Shown: in pieces, positions 37,525 through 49,002 of the stretch
Numbering within the stretch: position 1 is the first letter of the stretch
How the letters are laid out: each line of letters starts with the position of its first letter
From: Rosellinia necatrix
Lineage: Eukaryota > Ascomycota > Sordariomycetes > Xylariales > Xylariaceae
DNA length: 64,000 nt
Assembly: GCA_021209875.1 (NCBI GenBank)
Contig: JAGYVD010000006.1
Location: forward strand, 2,976,001-3,040,000
Reading direction: 5' to 3'
Made by a program: the position numbers and the translations under genes
Notes under the pieces: generated by a model
The model's database searches: none
What the model was told of the DNA's origin: nothing
What the model saw: only the letters and a program-made list of their open reading frames with translations

Positions 37525-38146
37525 TTAATCTACATCGACCCCCATACGCCGCAGGTCCTTCTTCGCGAGCTCAATCTCGGCCACCAGCTCTTTGTGCGCC
37601 TCGGGCACGTCGTGAAAGGTCATGACATTCCAGCCAAGTCGGAAGAGGAGATAGGCACCGAAGGAGACAAGGGCCCAAAAAGGGAGCTGTGGGTTCGTGG
37701 TTTGTTAGTATCTGGTCTGGTCTCATCTCGTCACGATCTGTCTTGTTCGAGTCCTTCGGAGGAGGGCAGCATTGTGGAGGGGAGTTGGTTGGATGTCATA
37801 TGGTCGAGACTGCGAAGGAGATGCTACAGGAGCGTAGATATAGTAGGGGGGGATGGAGATATTGAGTGCGCACCACAGGGACGATTTCAGTCTGAACTAG
37901 CTCGGGGAGAGGTACGAGCTGTAGGTAGAGGGCGAGGTAAAGCTGGATTTGATCACATGTCAGCAAGGGCAAGGTCTCCCGGAAAGGGGGAAATTCGAAT
38001 TAAATTTATACGGCGCATCATCTAGAAGAGGCGGCCAGGAAAAAAAGGGCTTTTGGCTATGGCGGAGGGGAAGGGGTGGGGAGGAGGGGGTGGCATACAG
38101 AAGTGATAAGGAGGCCGATGGAGATGGTTTGCTGTGCGCGCGTCAT
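37525..38146 (-). CDS. dpm3: Dolichol-phosphate mannosyltransferase subunit 3
   Basis: Three short exons on the minus strand, 38146-38099, 37942-37874 and 37686-37525, give 92 residues, the same as the human protein. The introns are 156 and 187 bp and all fall between codons. The product starts MTRAQQTISIGLLITS, continues LYLALYLQLVPLPELVQ, and ends with the family signature LPFWALVSFGAYLLFRLGWN, then VPEAHKELVAEIELAKKDLR and RMGVDVD. DPM3 is an ER membrane protein with two N-terminal transmembrane segments (about residues 7-27 and 40-58). Its cytosolic C-terminal helix tethers the catalytic subunit DPM1, which makes dolichyl-phosphate-mannose for N-glycans, O-mannosylation and GPI anchors. 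Only its last exon has an easily seen signature, so the gene is easy to miss. Confidence 0.92.
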
Positions 38147-38953
38147 GTTGTCGGATTGGATACAATTGGCACGATACTATCTGTTTCTTTCGTTTTTCGT
38201 TCGGGTAGATGGTCGGAACAGTAGTGATTTAGGATGTGTATTGCTCTGTAGCACGTTGGCGTTGGCGACTGTTACGTGGGGCGTAAAAGAGCGACAGAAA
38301 GAAGTTAGGTTTGTGAAACTTTTCGGTTGCGATTCCTGGCCAAGGGACAGGACACTTTTGGTGTCGTGATTCGCGTTGACTTGCTCAATGCCGTACCTAC
38401 CTTAGGTAACTACCTAGTGGATGGGCTGGACAGGGTACCTATCCTAAAGAAGGGTGCCTAGGTGGGGTGACAGGGGGTCCAGCCACTTTGCCAGCCACAG
38501 TGCCTTCTTTCAACGGTGCACCCTCTACCCTCTTACTCCACCATGTCCATCCCGTTTTAGGTGCAGCCGTACATGTCTCCAAGATAGCAATTATTACTTC
38601 CTATGTAAAGGGAGGTACGACCCACAGTGTCGAGTGGTTACCTACTACGGTGGGCTTCGTGCCAATTACTAGGATCCATCCCATCTACAACTTCGCTTTT
38701 CAACCGCTACACCTACCTAGGTAGTTATTTATTGTCTCGCTCTTTGAAATTTCATTTCTAATAGATACCTCTACTTGGACTTGAAGTCAAGACGGTACCC
38801 GTACCCAGGTACACATATGCCGTATATTCCCCTCTATCAAGCAAACGCCTACCTACTCCCTACACTCCGCCATAACCAAATTCTACAATACATACGTTAG
38901 CATGCAGCACAATTAATATTCTCCTCTCCTCGCGACAACCGCGGCTTCGCAGT
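38147..38953. other. Intergenic region
   Basis: This holds the promoter of DPM3 (-) and the 3' end of the transcription factor gene (-). CCTAGGTAGG-type palindromic words occur at about 38395-38415 and 38712-38726. Nothing coding was seen. Confidence 0.65.
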
Positions 38954-41534
38954 TCACCAATATGTATTTGCAAAGCACGGCTCGATGATATTCGTCAGCG
39001 CTCGTGAGTCGTAATTCTCAAATTCCGATCCGAACCCTATCATAACACTGTCCCAGTCTTGTTGTCCCATCGGGAAGGCATGGTCGAATTGTTCCTGGCC
39101 TTGGGGATATCCCTGATTCCCGCTGAAGCTGGAGGGGCTTGTGCTCGATATGATGCGATCGGCAATTCTGCTGAGGCTCTCACAGGCCCCGTGAACCTTT
39201 CTTACGAGCGGAGAACTAGCCGCAACCGGTGCTAGGAGAGACACTACCGTCGACAGCAATGGGAGATCATTCCCTGATGATGTCGCTATCGCATTCCCTG
39301 CTAGCACAATGAACGGTACTAATGGGACCAGGGACAAGATTCTGTGTCAAACAGTGAGCCTCAATACGACCGCTACTACCGGCTCCATCTGCGTGCTTAC
39401 GTATTCAATAATGTTTTCCATCCATTGATATTAGTCAATACTCCGTCCTTGCCTACTTTGGCAAGCATCGACAGTGCTGTGCGTGCTTCCCTAACGCATT
39501 CAGTTGAGCATTGCAGGGCGCTTGTGCGCCAATAGTCAGCTTCTAATCATAGTATGAGGCTTCAGGGCATCCGGCAGCTGCGATAGTCCAGACGAAGTAC
39601 CCGGCTGAACAAGAGTCTTTTTCCTTTAATGTCAAGACAGAAGAGAAACGAGCATTTTTAGGTTACTTACTGGGAATTCGGAAACTCTGGGGGGAGAAAC
39701 CGATACACAATAGCAAGCTGACAGTGCAGGACTATGCTCAATGTCGTGCTTATCCCACCAAGATTGCTATAGGCATGTTAGCTCGTCAAAGCTTTTGCTG
39801 ACGTATAGGGAGACGGCCAATGCATACTTTGATACCAATCCCTCCCACGACGGATCGTTAGGGCTGACCTACAGGAGACCTGGTTAGCAACGCACTCTTA
39901 TCTAGCAGAAATAATGTCCTATACCGATTTGACGACATTCAGAATTTCTACGAGACGAGATGCCAGCCTTTTGACATGCTGGAGCCTAATTTGCTGCGAC
40001 GATTGTTGCGCTACTACCGAAAATAGGCTTTCCTGAATCTCGCCCATGACAACTGCCATGTCAACAAACGAGCCGTATAGACTATCAAAATGAGATTAGC
40101 CGCGGATAATAACGGTGGGTAGGTCGATACGGACGTATTCAACATGCCAGGTCGGTTCTCTGGCGTGGCTAGGAGATGAAGGCCGCTTGTTACGTCGGAA
40201 TGGCGTATTGTGGGCGACTTTCCGCATGTCATGGCGAGCCCCTTTTCCCAAGTATAGATGTGCCAGAAAAGCCCGACTTCTTTTGGAACGTTGTTCATGT
40301 CCGCATCACTCGGCAAGCGGTGCAAGCCTAGATCCAGGGCCGCTCTGGCAGCACCGCTTATTAGCCTCCACGCAATCGTGCTGTGTCCCTGCTTGGCATA
40401 GTAGTTTGCCTATTTAATCAGTACAATCATCCACAACCCGGCTCTTCTCTTCTCATAGTGCGGTGCTTACAAGTACCGCGAGGGCGCGGCAAGATTCTGT
40501 CGACGGTTCTGAACATAATCGAAGACTCCGCAATGCGGCCTCAGCATTGGACCGTGGGATTCTCGTATGCGCACGCATTTCATCCATTGTTACTCCCAAC
40601 CGCTTACAGCTCGCTTCGGAGATGCCCGTAAAAAGACCGTCAAGGCCAACGTTGACACATATCCACGTCCAAAGCGAGATCGGCTCTGTTGCGAAGTAGA
40701 TATCCCGACACATGGCTATGAATTCATCTTGGTCGAAGAGGGGTAAATCCACGAAGAATCGCTGCTCCTCGGCTTTCACCAGGCGCAACACCTTGAGCAC
40801 TATTTCGTTCGGGGGTAGCGGCATATTCCCGAGCCCGGCGTCGTTGGGCGGTGTCAGAGGATTCACTGCGGCTGCGGCGCTCTCGTTGTCACGCATAGTG
40901 CTGGTGCTTTCTTGAGATGTGCTCGGGGGGAACTCGAGCTCCGATGGTAGAAGTGTGGCTTCCAACGTGGTTTTAATCCGGTGGGCATGAGACGTAAATG
41001 ACGTATCCCCATAATAGCCATCTTGGACACTATCCAAAACGGGCACTTGCTCGTCAATCATGGGCTGCGGCGTGTAAGCCGTTGTATTCAAGGACGCTCC
41101 TGGCGAACAGGATGTAGACGACATCGCTTCTTTATTCGAGAGAATGGCTTGTAACATTTCTTTGACATCTGCGAGCTGGCGGCTGACATCCTGTACAGCA
41201 TCTTCATATTTTGTCGACAAGAGAACCCGCTGCCGCTTCTCGCCAACCCTGTGCGTGGTCCGGCACGCAACATCAAGCGTGACGCAGCTAGCGCATGGCG
41301 ACCTTCGATCACACTTAGTCTAGTGGGATAGGGCGTTAGCGTACCTGCACTGAGTGTGACCGGCCGTGGAGATGTATTCACCTTGCGTGTTTTGCAGTTA
41401 TCGCACTATAAGGGGTCCATGCCACCACCGTCAGTACATCAACATCCGGTGTTCCGCATACGGACGGACTCAGGATCGGGAATGCTCACCGCCGGTCTCC
41501 GCTCTGACGGCAGACCGCGTTCCGCTTCACTCAT
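38954..41534 (-). CDS. Zn2Cys6 transcription factor with fungal middle homology region
   Basis: I model ten exons on the minus strand: 41534-41490, 41405-41382, 41319-40471, 40409-40135, 40081-39925, 39868-39828, 39766-39671, 39623-39601, 39542-39401 and 39341-38954. They give about 679 residues. Most introns are 53-84 bp with good branch sites. The 23-bp exon 8 is the weakest part. The zinc cluster is assembled from three exons: CDNCKTRK, then TKCDRRSPCASC, then VTLDVAC. It has the exact C-x2-C-x6-C-x5-C-x2-C-x6-C spacing. A linker and short coiled coil (KYEDAVQDVSRQLADVKEML) follow, as usual for dimeric DNA binding. The middle homology region has LDLGLHRLPSDADMNN and EVGLFWHIYTWEKGLAMTCG. 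The C-terminus is acidic and Ser/Gln-rich. It probably regulates transcription in the nucleus. The target is unknown. Its neighbour downstream of the promoter is the FAD oxidase, a possible but untested target. Confidence 0.88.
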
Positions 41535-42339
41535 TTCGGCTGGGACTTTATCAGGGAAGGTGGCGTTTATATCTCCGTAGACCCGGTAATGATAGGATGG
41601 CAACTACAATAGGATGTTGAAAGAGGTTCATCGCATAAGCGGATTGACGGGTTCCTCGGACCCGGTTGGCGGGTCGCATTCCTCAAGTTTTAACCCAACA
41701 ATCCTGGTGCCTGGCCCATCAGCGCATCCGCAACCGTCCCAATAGCGGGGATCACCGTCGCTGGCAGGCATACCTCTCTAACCGCACTAGCTATGCCCTA
41801 ACGCGGGCGCATCAATGAATAATGAATACTCCCAGCACAACCTAACCCAGAAGGGTTGTAGAATGGAACTATTTTTGTTCAGATGTCTACCCATAGGTGC
41901 TCACACATCCATCCTCAAATAATCTTACTACCGCTAGACTCTTCGCCGGGGGGTTTTACTGCCCAATCGTAGGGAGTTAGCTATTTGGTTTCGTGTAGAG
42001 GAAAAAATATATTGGCGAATAGCTAACTAACTAATTGTAGGTAGTTAGTTAATAATTGAGTAAAAAGGCGGTGCGCTCGCGAAATGATGCCCATGACGTG
42101 CCAAGTGACAATATCTTGATGGTTTATTTGCCTCGCTAACAAGACCATAATTGAGACTAGAGGTGCTGGGAACGTGGTAAAATAAACAAATCCAAAAATT
42201 GAGGCCACTAGATTCCTCCCAATCACACACAGACCCAATATAAGCCATCATAACTATATGTATACCCAGCAGTAACAATACCAAAATAGCCGAGGCGTGT
42301 GCTTGTCCTCAACTTATGAGTTGAACCGCAGCTCAGCCT
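41535..42339. other. Intergenic region
   Basis: Promoter of the Zn2Cys6 gene (-) and 3' end of the FAD oxidase gene (-). It is moderately AT-rich near 42000-42060. No gene was seen. Confidence 0.65.
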
Positions 42340-43959
42340 CTACTCCACCATCGAAACCTTGAACCCCCCTGGAACACGCGTCTGGAATACTCCGGTAGGA
42401 TCATATTTATCAGCGACGTCTTTCATAAGTTTGATGTTCGCAGGGCCATAGGTGGTAAGAGGATCCTGGCTGACATCCGCGTAGTTCAGGTAGACGAACT
42501 CCATGTCCCCTTGCACCGATTTCGCGAAGTCGGCAACCTTGGCCCCCATCTCTTTCACTTGCGCGTACGCCGCCTCTCGTGGCGCGCTATCCGAAATCAT
42601 CCCGACACCAGCAGTATAGAGGAGAGCGTTGTTCTGGAGGTCGTCTAACCCAAGGACGTTACCGCCATGTTGCTTTCCAAACGACCACCTGTAAGATGGC
42701 AGTGGCTGAAGAAACATCTGCGTGAAGAAGTCCTCAGGTGCCATCAGACTCTTCAACGAGTCGACAAGTTCAGTGTGTAGTTTGACGCAGCGTTGGGCAA
42801 TCCGAATATCGTTGTTGAAGGTCAGTGTCAGACCATAACTCCTGTATCCTTATTAGCAAATTGATACTGTCCGCATCGGGGTGGGGGTTAGGCAAACCAA
42901 GCACCGGATTGCACCTGAGATGCGGAAGCGGCTTCAGCAATGTTTTGCACAATCGTCACATTGTAAAAAGCCGGCAGAGATTTCGCCTCGTCGAAAGGTG
43001 TGGTGTTGTTTGTAATGCCTTGCGTGTTAACGTGAACACCGGCAGCAAATATATCTGGGCTGACCTCCGGATTATGGGTAAAGAAGGCGAAGAAAGCATC
43101 GTCGGCGATGGACTCATCGGAATCGGCAAATCCGACGACCGCATCGACCATGGCGCCTGAATAAGTGAAGTCTAGGAAACGCGTATCCCTGAATAGATCT
43201 GGAGCGGGGAGGGCCGCCATGTCGAAACGCGTCACGATGCCGAAATTGTTGCTGCCACCCTTCAGAGCTTGCCACAGGTCCGCGTTGGCGCTCTGGTTCG
43301 CGTCGATGATTGTGCCGTTGGCCAAAACCACCTCAAAGTTGACAACAGAATCGCAGCCGAACCCCGCCCGTCCCGAGTAGTACGAATTGCCGCCACCGAG
43401 GAGAAAGCCGCCGACGCCAACGTCGCCATCACGGCCTCCTGGGACGGTGATACCATACTTTACAAGATCAGCATATACATATTGCCACCGACCACCGGGT
43501 CCGATGCTGGCAATGTTGGTTTCGGGATTGTAGCTCGTTGAATTAAGACGGCTCAAGTCGATGGTCACGCCGTTGACGGTACTGCTAGCTCCAGTCGAGC
43601 TATGCCCGCCACCACGCACCGCAATGTCCGACTTGCTGCTACCATCCCCAGCGTTGACCAAGGCCACCAGCGCGGCAGCAACTTCATCGCTAGTCCGGGG
43701 TAAGACGAAGCAGTCGGCTCTTTGACGGGCGTTCTTCGCCCACCACGAGTCGACCTCCGTTTCATAGCCCGGGTCGGCGGGCGAAATCAGTCGATCCCCG
43801 AGGCCGGCGGCTTTCAGAGCCTCACACTACCACCCTTTAGCATTTTTCTAGCGCAGAATCGGGGACTGGATGGCAGGCTTTGGTACTTACAGGTGATACC
43901 GTTGCCTGAGCTGCGACTGCAGTGAGAATTGCGGCCGTGGCGATAGATCGTTGCAGCAT
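42340..43959 (-). CDS. Secreted FAD-linked oxidase, berberine-bridge-enzyme type
   Basis: Exons 43959-43891, 43826-42898 and 42841-42340 on the minus strand give 499 residues. The introns are 64 and 56 bp, the second with a GCTAAT branch site. The N-terminus MLQRSIATAAILTAVAAQAT is a signal peptide. The FAD domain (PCMH type) has AVRGGGHSSTGASS, whose His98 would carry the 8-alpha-histidyl bond to FAD, and VPGGRDGDVGVGGFLLGGG. The C-terminal BBE motif has YLNYADVSQDP, VADKYDPTGVFQTRVPGGF. In bicovalent members a Cys stands in the second FAD motif. Here the aligned residue is Asp156, so one covalent bond is expected. Homologues oxidise sugars, alkaloids or polyketide intermediates, and the substrate cannot be read from sequence. 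The short exon for the signal peptide fits secretion. It lies next to the Zn2Cys6 gene on the same strand. Confidence 0.93.
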
Positions 43960-46943
43960 GATGGGTTTCTGGAACTTGAGGGACCAGAGAGCTAATTCCA
44001 CGTAGAGAATTATGATGGAATCAATAAATAGCCTTCTAGAGCAAAAAAAAAAAAAAAGGTAGATATGCGACTGCCGAAAAAGCTGAGCTTGAGCTGCTTG
44101 GTTCTCTCGATATCCGTCTCGGGGAACTGCTTTATTTATACCAATTCTGCTTCAACACGCACGGCTCACCTAGCAGCTTTCGTTGTGGTAAAACACAGTG
44201 TATTGACAGCGCTCATTTCAAATTGCGCTTGGTGATTCTGTGAGAATGGAATCCTGCCCCCAATCTTCTCTCTGTGACTGCGGTGAAGGTAGCATACCGG
44301 GCGGAGGCCGAGGGCCCGATGGAGGGATGTGGAAAACAAGATGACCATTGAGGTATGGTTTGGCAACTCAACCCTTGCGCAGAAGGCAACAGCATTCTAC
44401 GAGACAGCCTGTGCATCATACGACATGCCCTTGAGTATGAATTAAAAGATTTAGTTATCTATGGTATCCTCTCAGTTTTTACATGGATTCATCCCCATCA
44501 TCTAGGTATCTACATAGCTACTCCGATTTCTACGGGGCGATAATAATCACAAGCATTGGATGCACAACACCGCTTCGATTAAATTAATTAAGCATGCTTA
44601 AAATCTAGATTCACTCTTCCAATCATTTTCCGGATACCAATGTGTAAGTTAAATTGGCTTTGTTGTTGTCTCTGATCTATCCAAATGGTCAAACTAGTGA
44701 CAAAGAGGAACCTTCCCAAATAGGCACTCCTTCAGGCACTATAGCCAATGGGCGACCCAATGACCATCACAATCCACATAATGGATGGGTTTTCCCACAA
44801 CTAGGTTAGGTTACCGAGTTTGCTTCGATTGGTCAGTCTGACATCAAAGGCCTGTGACGGGAGTTGGTATCGGGCAAACAAAGTGGTTGTATGTTAGTAA
44901 TGAGGGTACCACTATTGTTCTTTGGTACCATTGGTGTATCCCTCACTGTGGGCACATATATAATCACCCATGAACACCATGCGTTAGATTTTGGTCTTGT
45001 TTCAGCACCTTGGAAACACATTAGTATAGGTCTCAGGGGGCCACAGAACAACACACTTGTTCGCCTTTTGACGTGTCTCTCTCATTGGAAATTGGAAAAT
45101 TTATAAGCCATTGAACCCCAATGGCATAAACGTGTTCCTAAATAAAAGACAACAATCACACATGGCGATGGCCATAAGTTACTAAGTATTCTAACTACAC
45201 AATGTTTATTCCAGTCCCATAGCTCCATGCTCAGATACACCTCCGGTGTTGATAAGGGCCGGCCAACTCACCGAACGCTGGAGTTCTTCAGCGCGTCTTC
45301 TCAAATTCAGCGACAAATTTATTTCTTGGAACATGATAGGTGGCTGTCAAATAAGCAATAGAATGCGTCGAAGCACCTAAGCTGCGTTAACATAATGTGC
45401 ACTTTATTTATGTTCATTGACTCGTCTATATTATTTATACGGCAAGTATATCTGCTACCCTAATAACGACCAGCCGACACCTAGCCGACACCTAGATAGC
45501 GCCGTGATACTAGAGTTGGCCATCCATCCCAAGTTTTCTAGGCCCTTCCTATTTTGAAGGTTTAGGAACCAGTTAACAGCCCTGTTGAGCCCTGGATACC
45601 CAACGACCAACTAATACCCAGCCAGCTACTACAGGTCTATTTATTCGTCTTGCGATATATCCATTTAAATTTTTATTCAAGTTTAGTTATAATCACAGTA
45701 CTCTGGCTTGTAGAGCTATCTATTGTGTCACAGACCGTGATAGTATAGAAGTAACTGTCAACGATCAAGCGAACGGCTTTCCACTGTTCTTCTTTTTCTA
45801 TCCTAGCAACAGTGCCGTCATAGTGTACAGTTGTATTTCTATTCCGTAACATAATTATCGATGCGGCTAACAATCCAGATATTGTCCTTGTGCCTCCAAA
45901 CCAATCAAGTGGGAAACATCAAACCGTCCACTACCCCTATTTACTGCTATAGTTGCGATATATTCCTCACTAATGTCTTTTCCATCAAAATACTTAGCTG
46001 TCAGGTAACCCAAGGGCCTTTGTCCTTGGCCGCCTCGTGGGGTTCTATTTGGCTTCACGGTGTGATAAACACAACTGGATCACGGATTGAATCATGAAGG
46101 GTTACCTGGGGAGCGATGGAACGCGATTAGGTGAGTACAGCTGGTATATCATAACACACAGAGAATTGAAAACTGCACCAAATTATGGAAATCTAGTTTG
46201 AGTAATGCTCTATGCATTATTTCAATACTTTTCCACGCTCACTTACCGAATAAAATTCGCACAGTGTTGTAGGAGTGAGTTAGGGGTTGCAAGTATGGGA
46301 GGCGAGGAGCAGCTACAGGCGCACTGTCTTGCGCACCCAGCATATACCGTCCGCACATCGTGTTGATATTTATTTTCTGCATAGATATGTTGCTAAACTA
46401 TTACACCGAGACGATCTCTTAGGGGCCTTAGCTTAGAAGAGGCGCCAGTACCAGGGGAAGGTGCAGGAGCGGCTGCCCAGGCACTTGTTACCAAGGTACC
46501 TTAACATACTTGGTGTCTTGCTGCCAGTCCTCTAATATCTGGTAATAGGTACCTAGTTACTTGTATAGATCGCGCCGCCTAAGATGGCCACCAATCACTA
46601 ATTTCTGTTTATGGGCTGGGCTGGCCTTAACCCGGTTTGAACTTCTCAACCGTCCACGCCCACCCTCCACGCCCACCCTCCACGCCCACCCCCCACTCTA
46701 CCCAACCGTTCCTCTACTCTTCTCCCACCCTTCCTTCGGACATCCATCCTATTCTCTACTGTCTTCGTCAGTTGATGCGTTGGTTCTCCTATCCTGCCTG
46801 CTACGTCCTCAAATTATCAGTCGTCCGCCTATCTTTGCCATCGGCTCCCGGTCACGACTTCTGAGCAGGCGCAACATTACCGAAACTCCTTACCTCCAAC
46901 GATAGCAGTGAGGATTATCTTCATCGATCTATAAATTGTCGAT
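43960..46943. other. Intergenic region, moderately AT-rich
   Basis: About 3 kb between the FAD oxidase (-) and the HMG-box gene (+). A short A run occurs at 44043-44057. Minus-strand frames at 45673-45873 and 45867-46058 read almost like protein (KEEQWKAVRLIVDSYFYTI) but begin without ATG, overlap in different frames and have no known match, so they may be gene debris. CCACGCCCACCCT repeats lie at 46655-46690, in the probable leader of the HMG-box gene. Confidence 0.5.
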
Positions 46944-48393
46944 ATGGCGATGGCTGACCACAATCGCGTCCATGACCCTGCTGTGGTTGCTGTCGTTGAC
47001 CAGATTTTGGCCCAGCTTGATGGAACAACAGCTGTAATCAAGCTGCCCGCAAGAGTTGTGAATCGCCTTGATGCAAATGGTCAATCTATTGCGAAGGATC
47101 ACGCGAGGTCAGTATTATTTTCCTCTGTCATTGTGACTGTATTGTGCATTCATGTTTTGAAGCACGTCATTCTTGTCGTTCAGCTCCATGCTGTATGCAT
47201 CTTTGAGATAAACCAACACTATTTCCATTACCATTCACATTCATGCACATGCAGAGTGCACCTCCATCGTCTCGCTGACTTGCCGCTGTTGTATTTAGCT
47301 CGATGCTCGGCCATCCTGTGGAGTTTTACGTAGACTCACACAACCATAGCCGCATATATCTCGCGAACCTGGCCAGCATCAACGAGTGCCGGCCATCTAT
47401 AGCTAGGTCGATCAAGGGATCTAATATTCTGTTGTTATTACCGGCGCTCCCCCAGCCGGTCGGACAACCCGCGACCGCCCCCAATGGCGTTCAGCAATTC
47501 AATAATTTGACGCCGACCCGTGAAGCTCCCGAGCCGCCAACACCAGCTCCAAAGCCCAAGAGACGGAAGACCGCAAAGGACGCCCAGAAGGGCCAGGCAC
47601 CAAAGAAGGAGCCCAAGACACCTAACGCTTTCTTGCTCTACAGAGCAGACTGTTCCCGACATCTTGATAAAATAAGCCCAGGAATGAAAAACGGGGAGAA
47701 ATGTAAGTCTTAACGTCATTTATATCGCAAGATGACTACGCGAGGCTGACTGTGACCTTAGCGAAGATCATAGGGGACTGGTGGAGAGCCCTGAGCGTTG
47801 AAGAAAAGGAACGCCGGCATGCGCAAAGTCGTGCTTTGAGGGACGAACGAGCTGCCAGGATATCCGCTGCCCAATCCAACCAGGAGCAAGTTGTGCAACA
47901 ACATCAACAGCAGCAGCAACAGCAGCTACAAGGCCACCAGACCATGTCCCAGCCGAGCCCTCTCTCTTCGCCTTCACACGATCTTCCTTCATTAGATCAC
48001 TCAGCACAGGCCGCGGCTTATGCTACCCCGGAGAGCCAGCACACGGGTGTCCGATCTCCTCAGGCTCCGCATGATCCCGTCGACCGCCCGCATGATCACC
48101 CGCATGATCATGTCGACCCTCCGCATGATCCTGTGCTGCATTTGATTCACGCCGGGTCTACAAATTCCACAGCGGGCGAAAATACGGAGCCTCAACCGGC
48201 CGGGCCATCGGTTGACGCCGCCTCCTCTACGCAGGGCCCTGTGCAGCTCCCAGACGAAGGGAGCATCGACCCTGCACTGCATGCATATGAACCCCGGAGC
48301 ATGTTTGACGAGGCGATGTGGCAAGAACAGCTGGGTATCGACTTTAACGATTTCGACGTCGATTTCAGTCCCCCTCCTCTGCCGGACCCATGA
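46944..48393 (+). CDS. HMG-box protein of the fungal mating-type (MATA_HMG) class
   Basis: Exons 46944-47107, 47299-47702 and 47762-48393 give 399 residues. The introns are 191 and 59 bp. The HMG box spans about residues 161-222: KTPNAFLLYRADCSRHLDKI, then SPGMKNGEKSKIIGDWWRAL, then SVEEKERRHAQSRALRDERA. PNAFxLYR and IIGxWW are typical of the MAT1-2-1 and Ste11 group that binds the minor groove. The second intron splits the codon of Ser190, which aligns with the serine codon holding the conserved intron of MAT1-2-1 HMG boxes. The N-terminal 90 residues (VVDQILAQLDGTTAVIKLPA, HPVEFYVDSHN) are not recognised. A basic KPKRRKTAKDAQ stretch before the box could be a nuclear signal. A Gln-rich and then His/Pro/Asp-rich C-terminus (repeated PHDHPHD-like) looks like an activation region. 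The usual MAT neighbours APN2 and SLA2 are not in this window, so it may be an autosomal HMG regulator instead. Confidence 0.88.
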
Positions 48394-49002
48394 AATAGAA
48401 GAGTCTTGGGCATGCCATGAGCATGCGGTGGTCAGGTAGCGCAGCCCTGACTTGATTGGATCGGTCCCAATTTTGGGCCGTATTTATTCACGGCGTTGGT
48501 TTCGGGTAGCAAGGCGTCACGGTTGAGAAGGTAAACAGGATAACGGGAGCTGGGGGATTGGTTTTACGCCTCTTGGAAAATCCAGTGCTCTTAGAGCTAG
48601 ACGTCCAGGACGCTACTAGATTTTGGAGACAGTCGAGCCTTGCTGCAACATCTGCATGCTATAGAAGGGTCGACGAAACGATAGCCTACTATACAATTTC
48701 ATTGTTTGTACAATGAGAGTTAAATTGCTTAAACGCTAGGACAATGCCGTGAAGTTGTGTGCATTATGTAACGATGCTGCGAGAAGCACGGTAAGAAGTT
48801 TACAATGTCACGTGAGTAAAACTGCCTTATTCCCAAGACGAATTCTTTTATGGGTCGGCATTACTAGCAAATGAATATGGTTTGCTACCACGTGGCCATC
48901 AACAAAGAGAGGGACAATTTATCTTCATAGTGCCATCGTCCTGATAATTAGCTTCGCAACATGTTGGTGAACAGTGAAAGTGGGATGCTAGAGAGGAATC
49001 TA
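48394..49002. other. Intergenic space between convergent genes
   Basis: 3' regions of the HMG-box gene (+) and the SGNH esterase gene (-). Nothing else was seen. Confidence 0.65.

Noticed and set aside
45673..46058. Two overlapping protein-like minus-strand frames
   Set aside because: The downstream frame lacks ATG, the frames overlap in different phases, and no splice pair joins them. Kept only as possible debris in the gap note.
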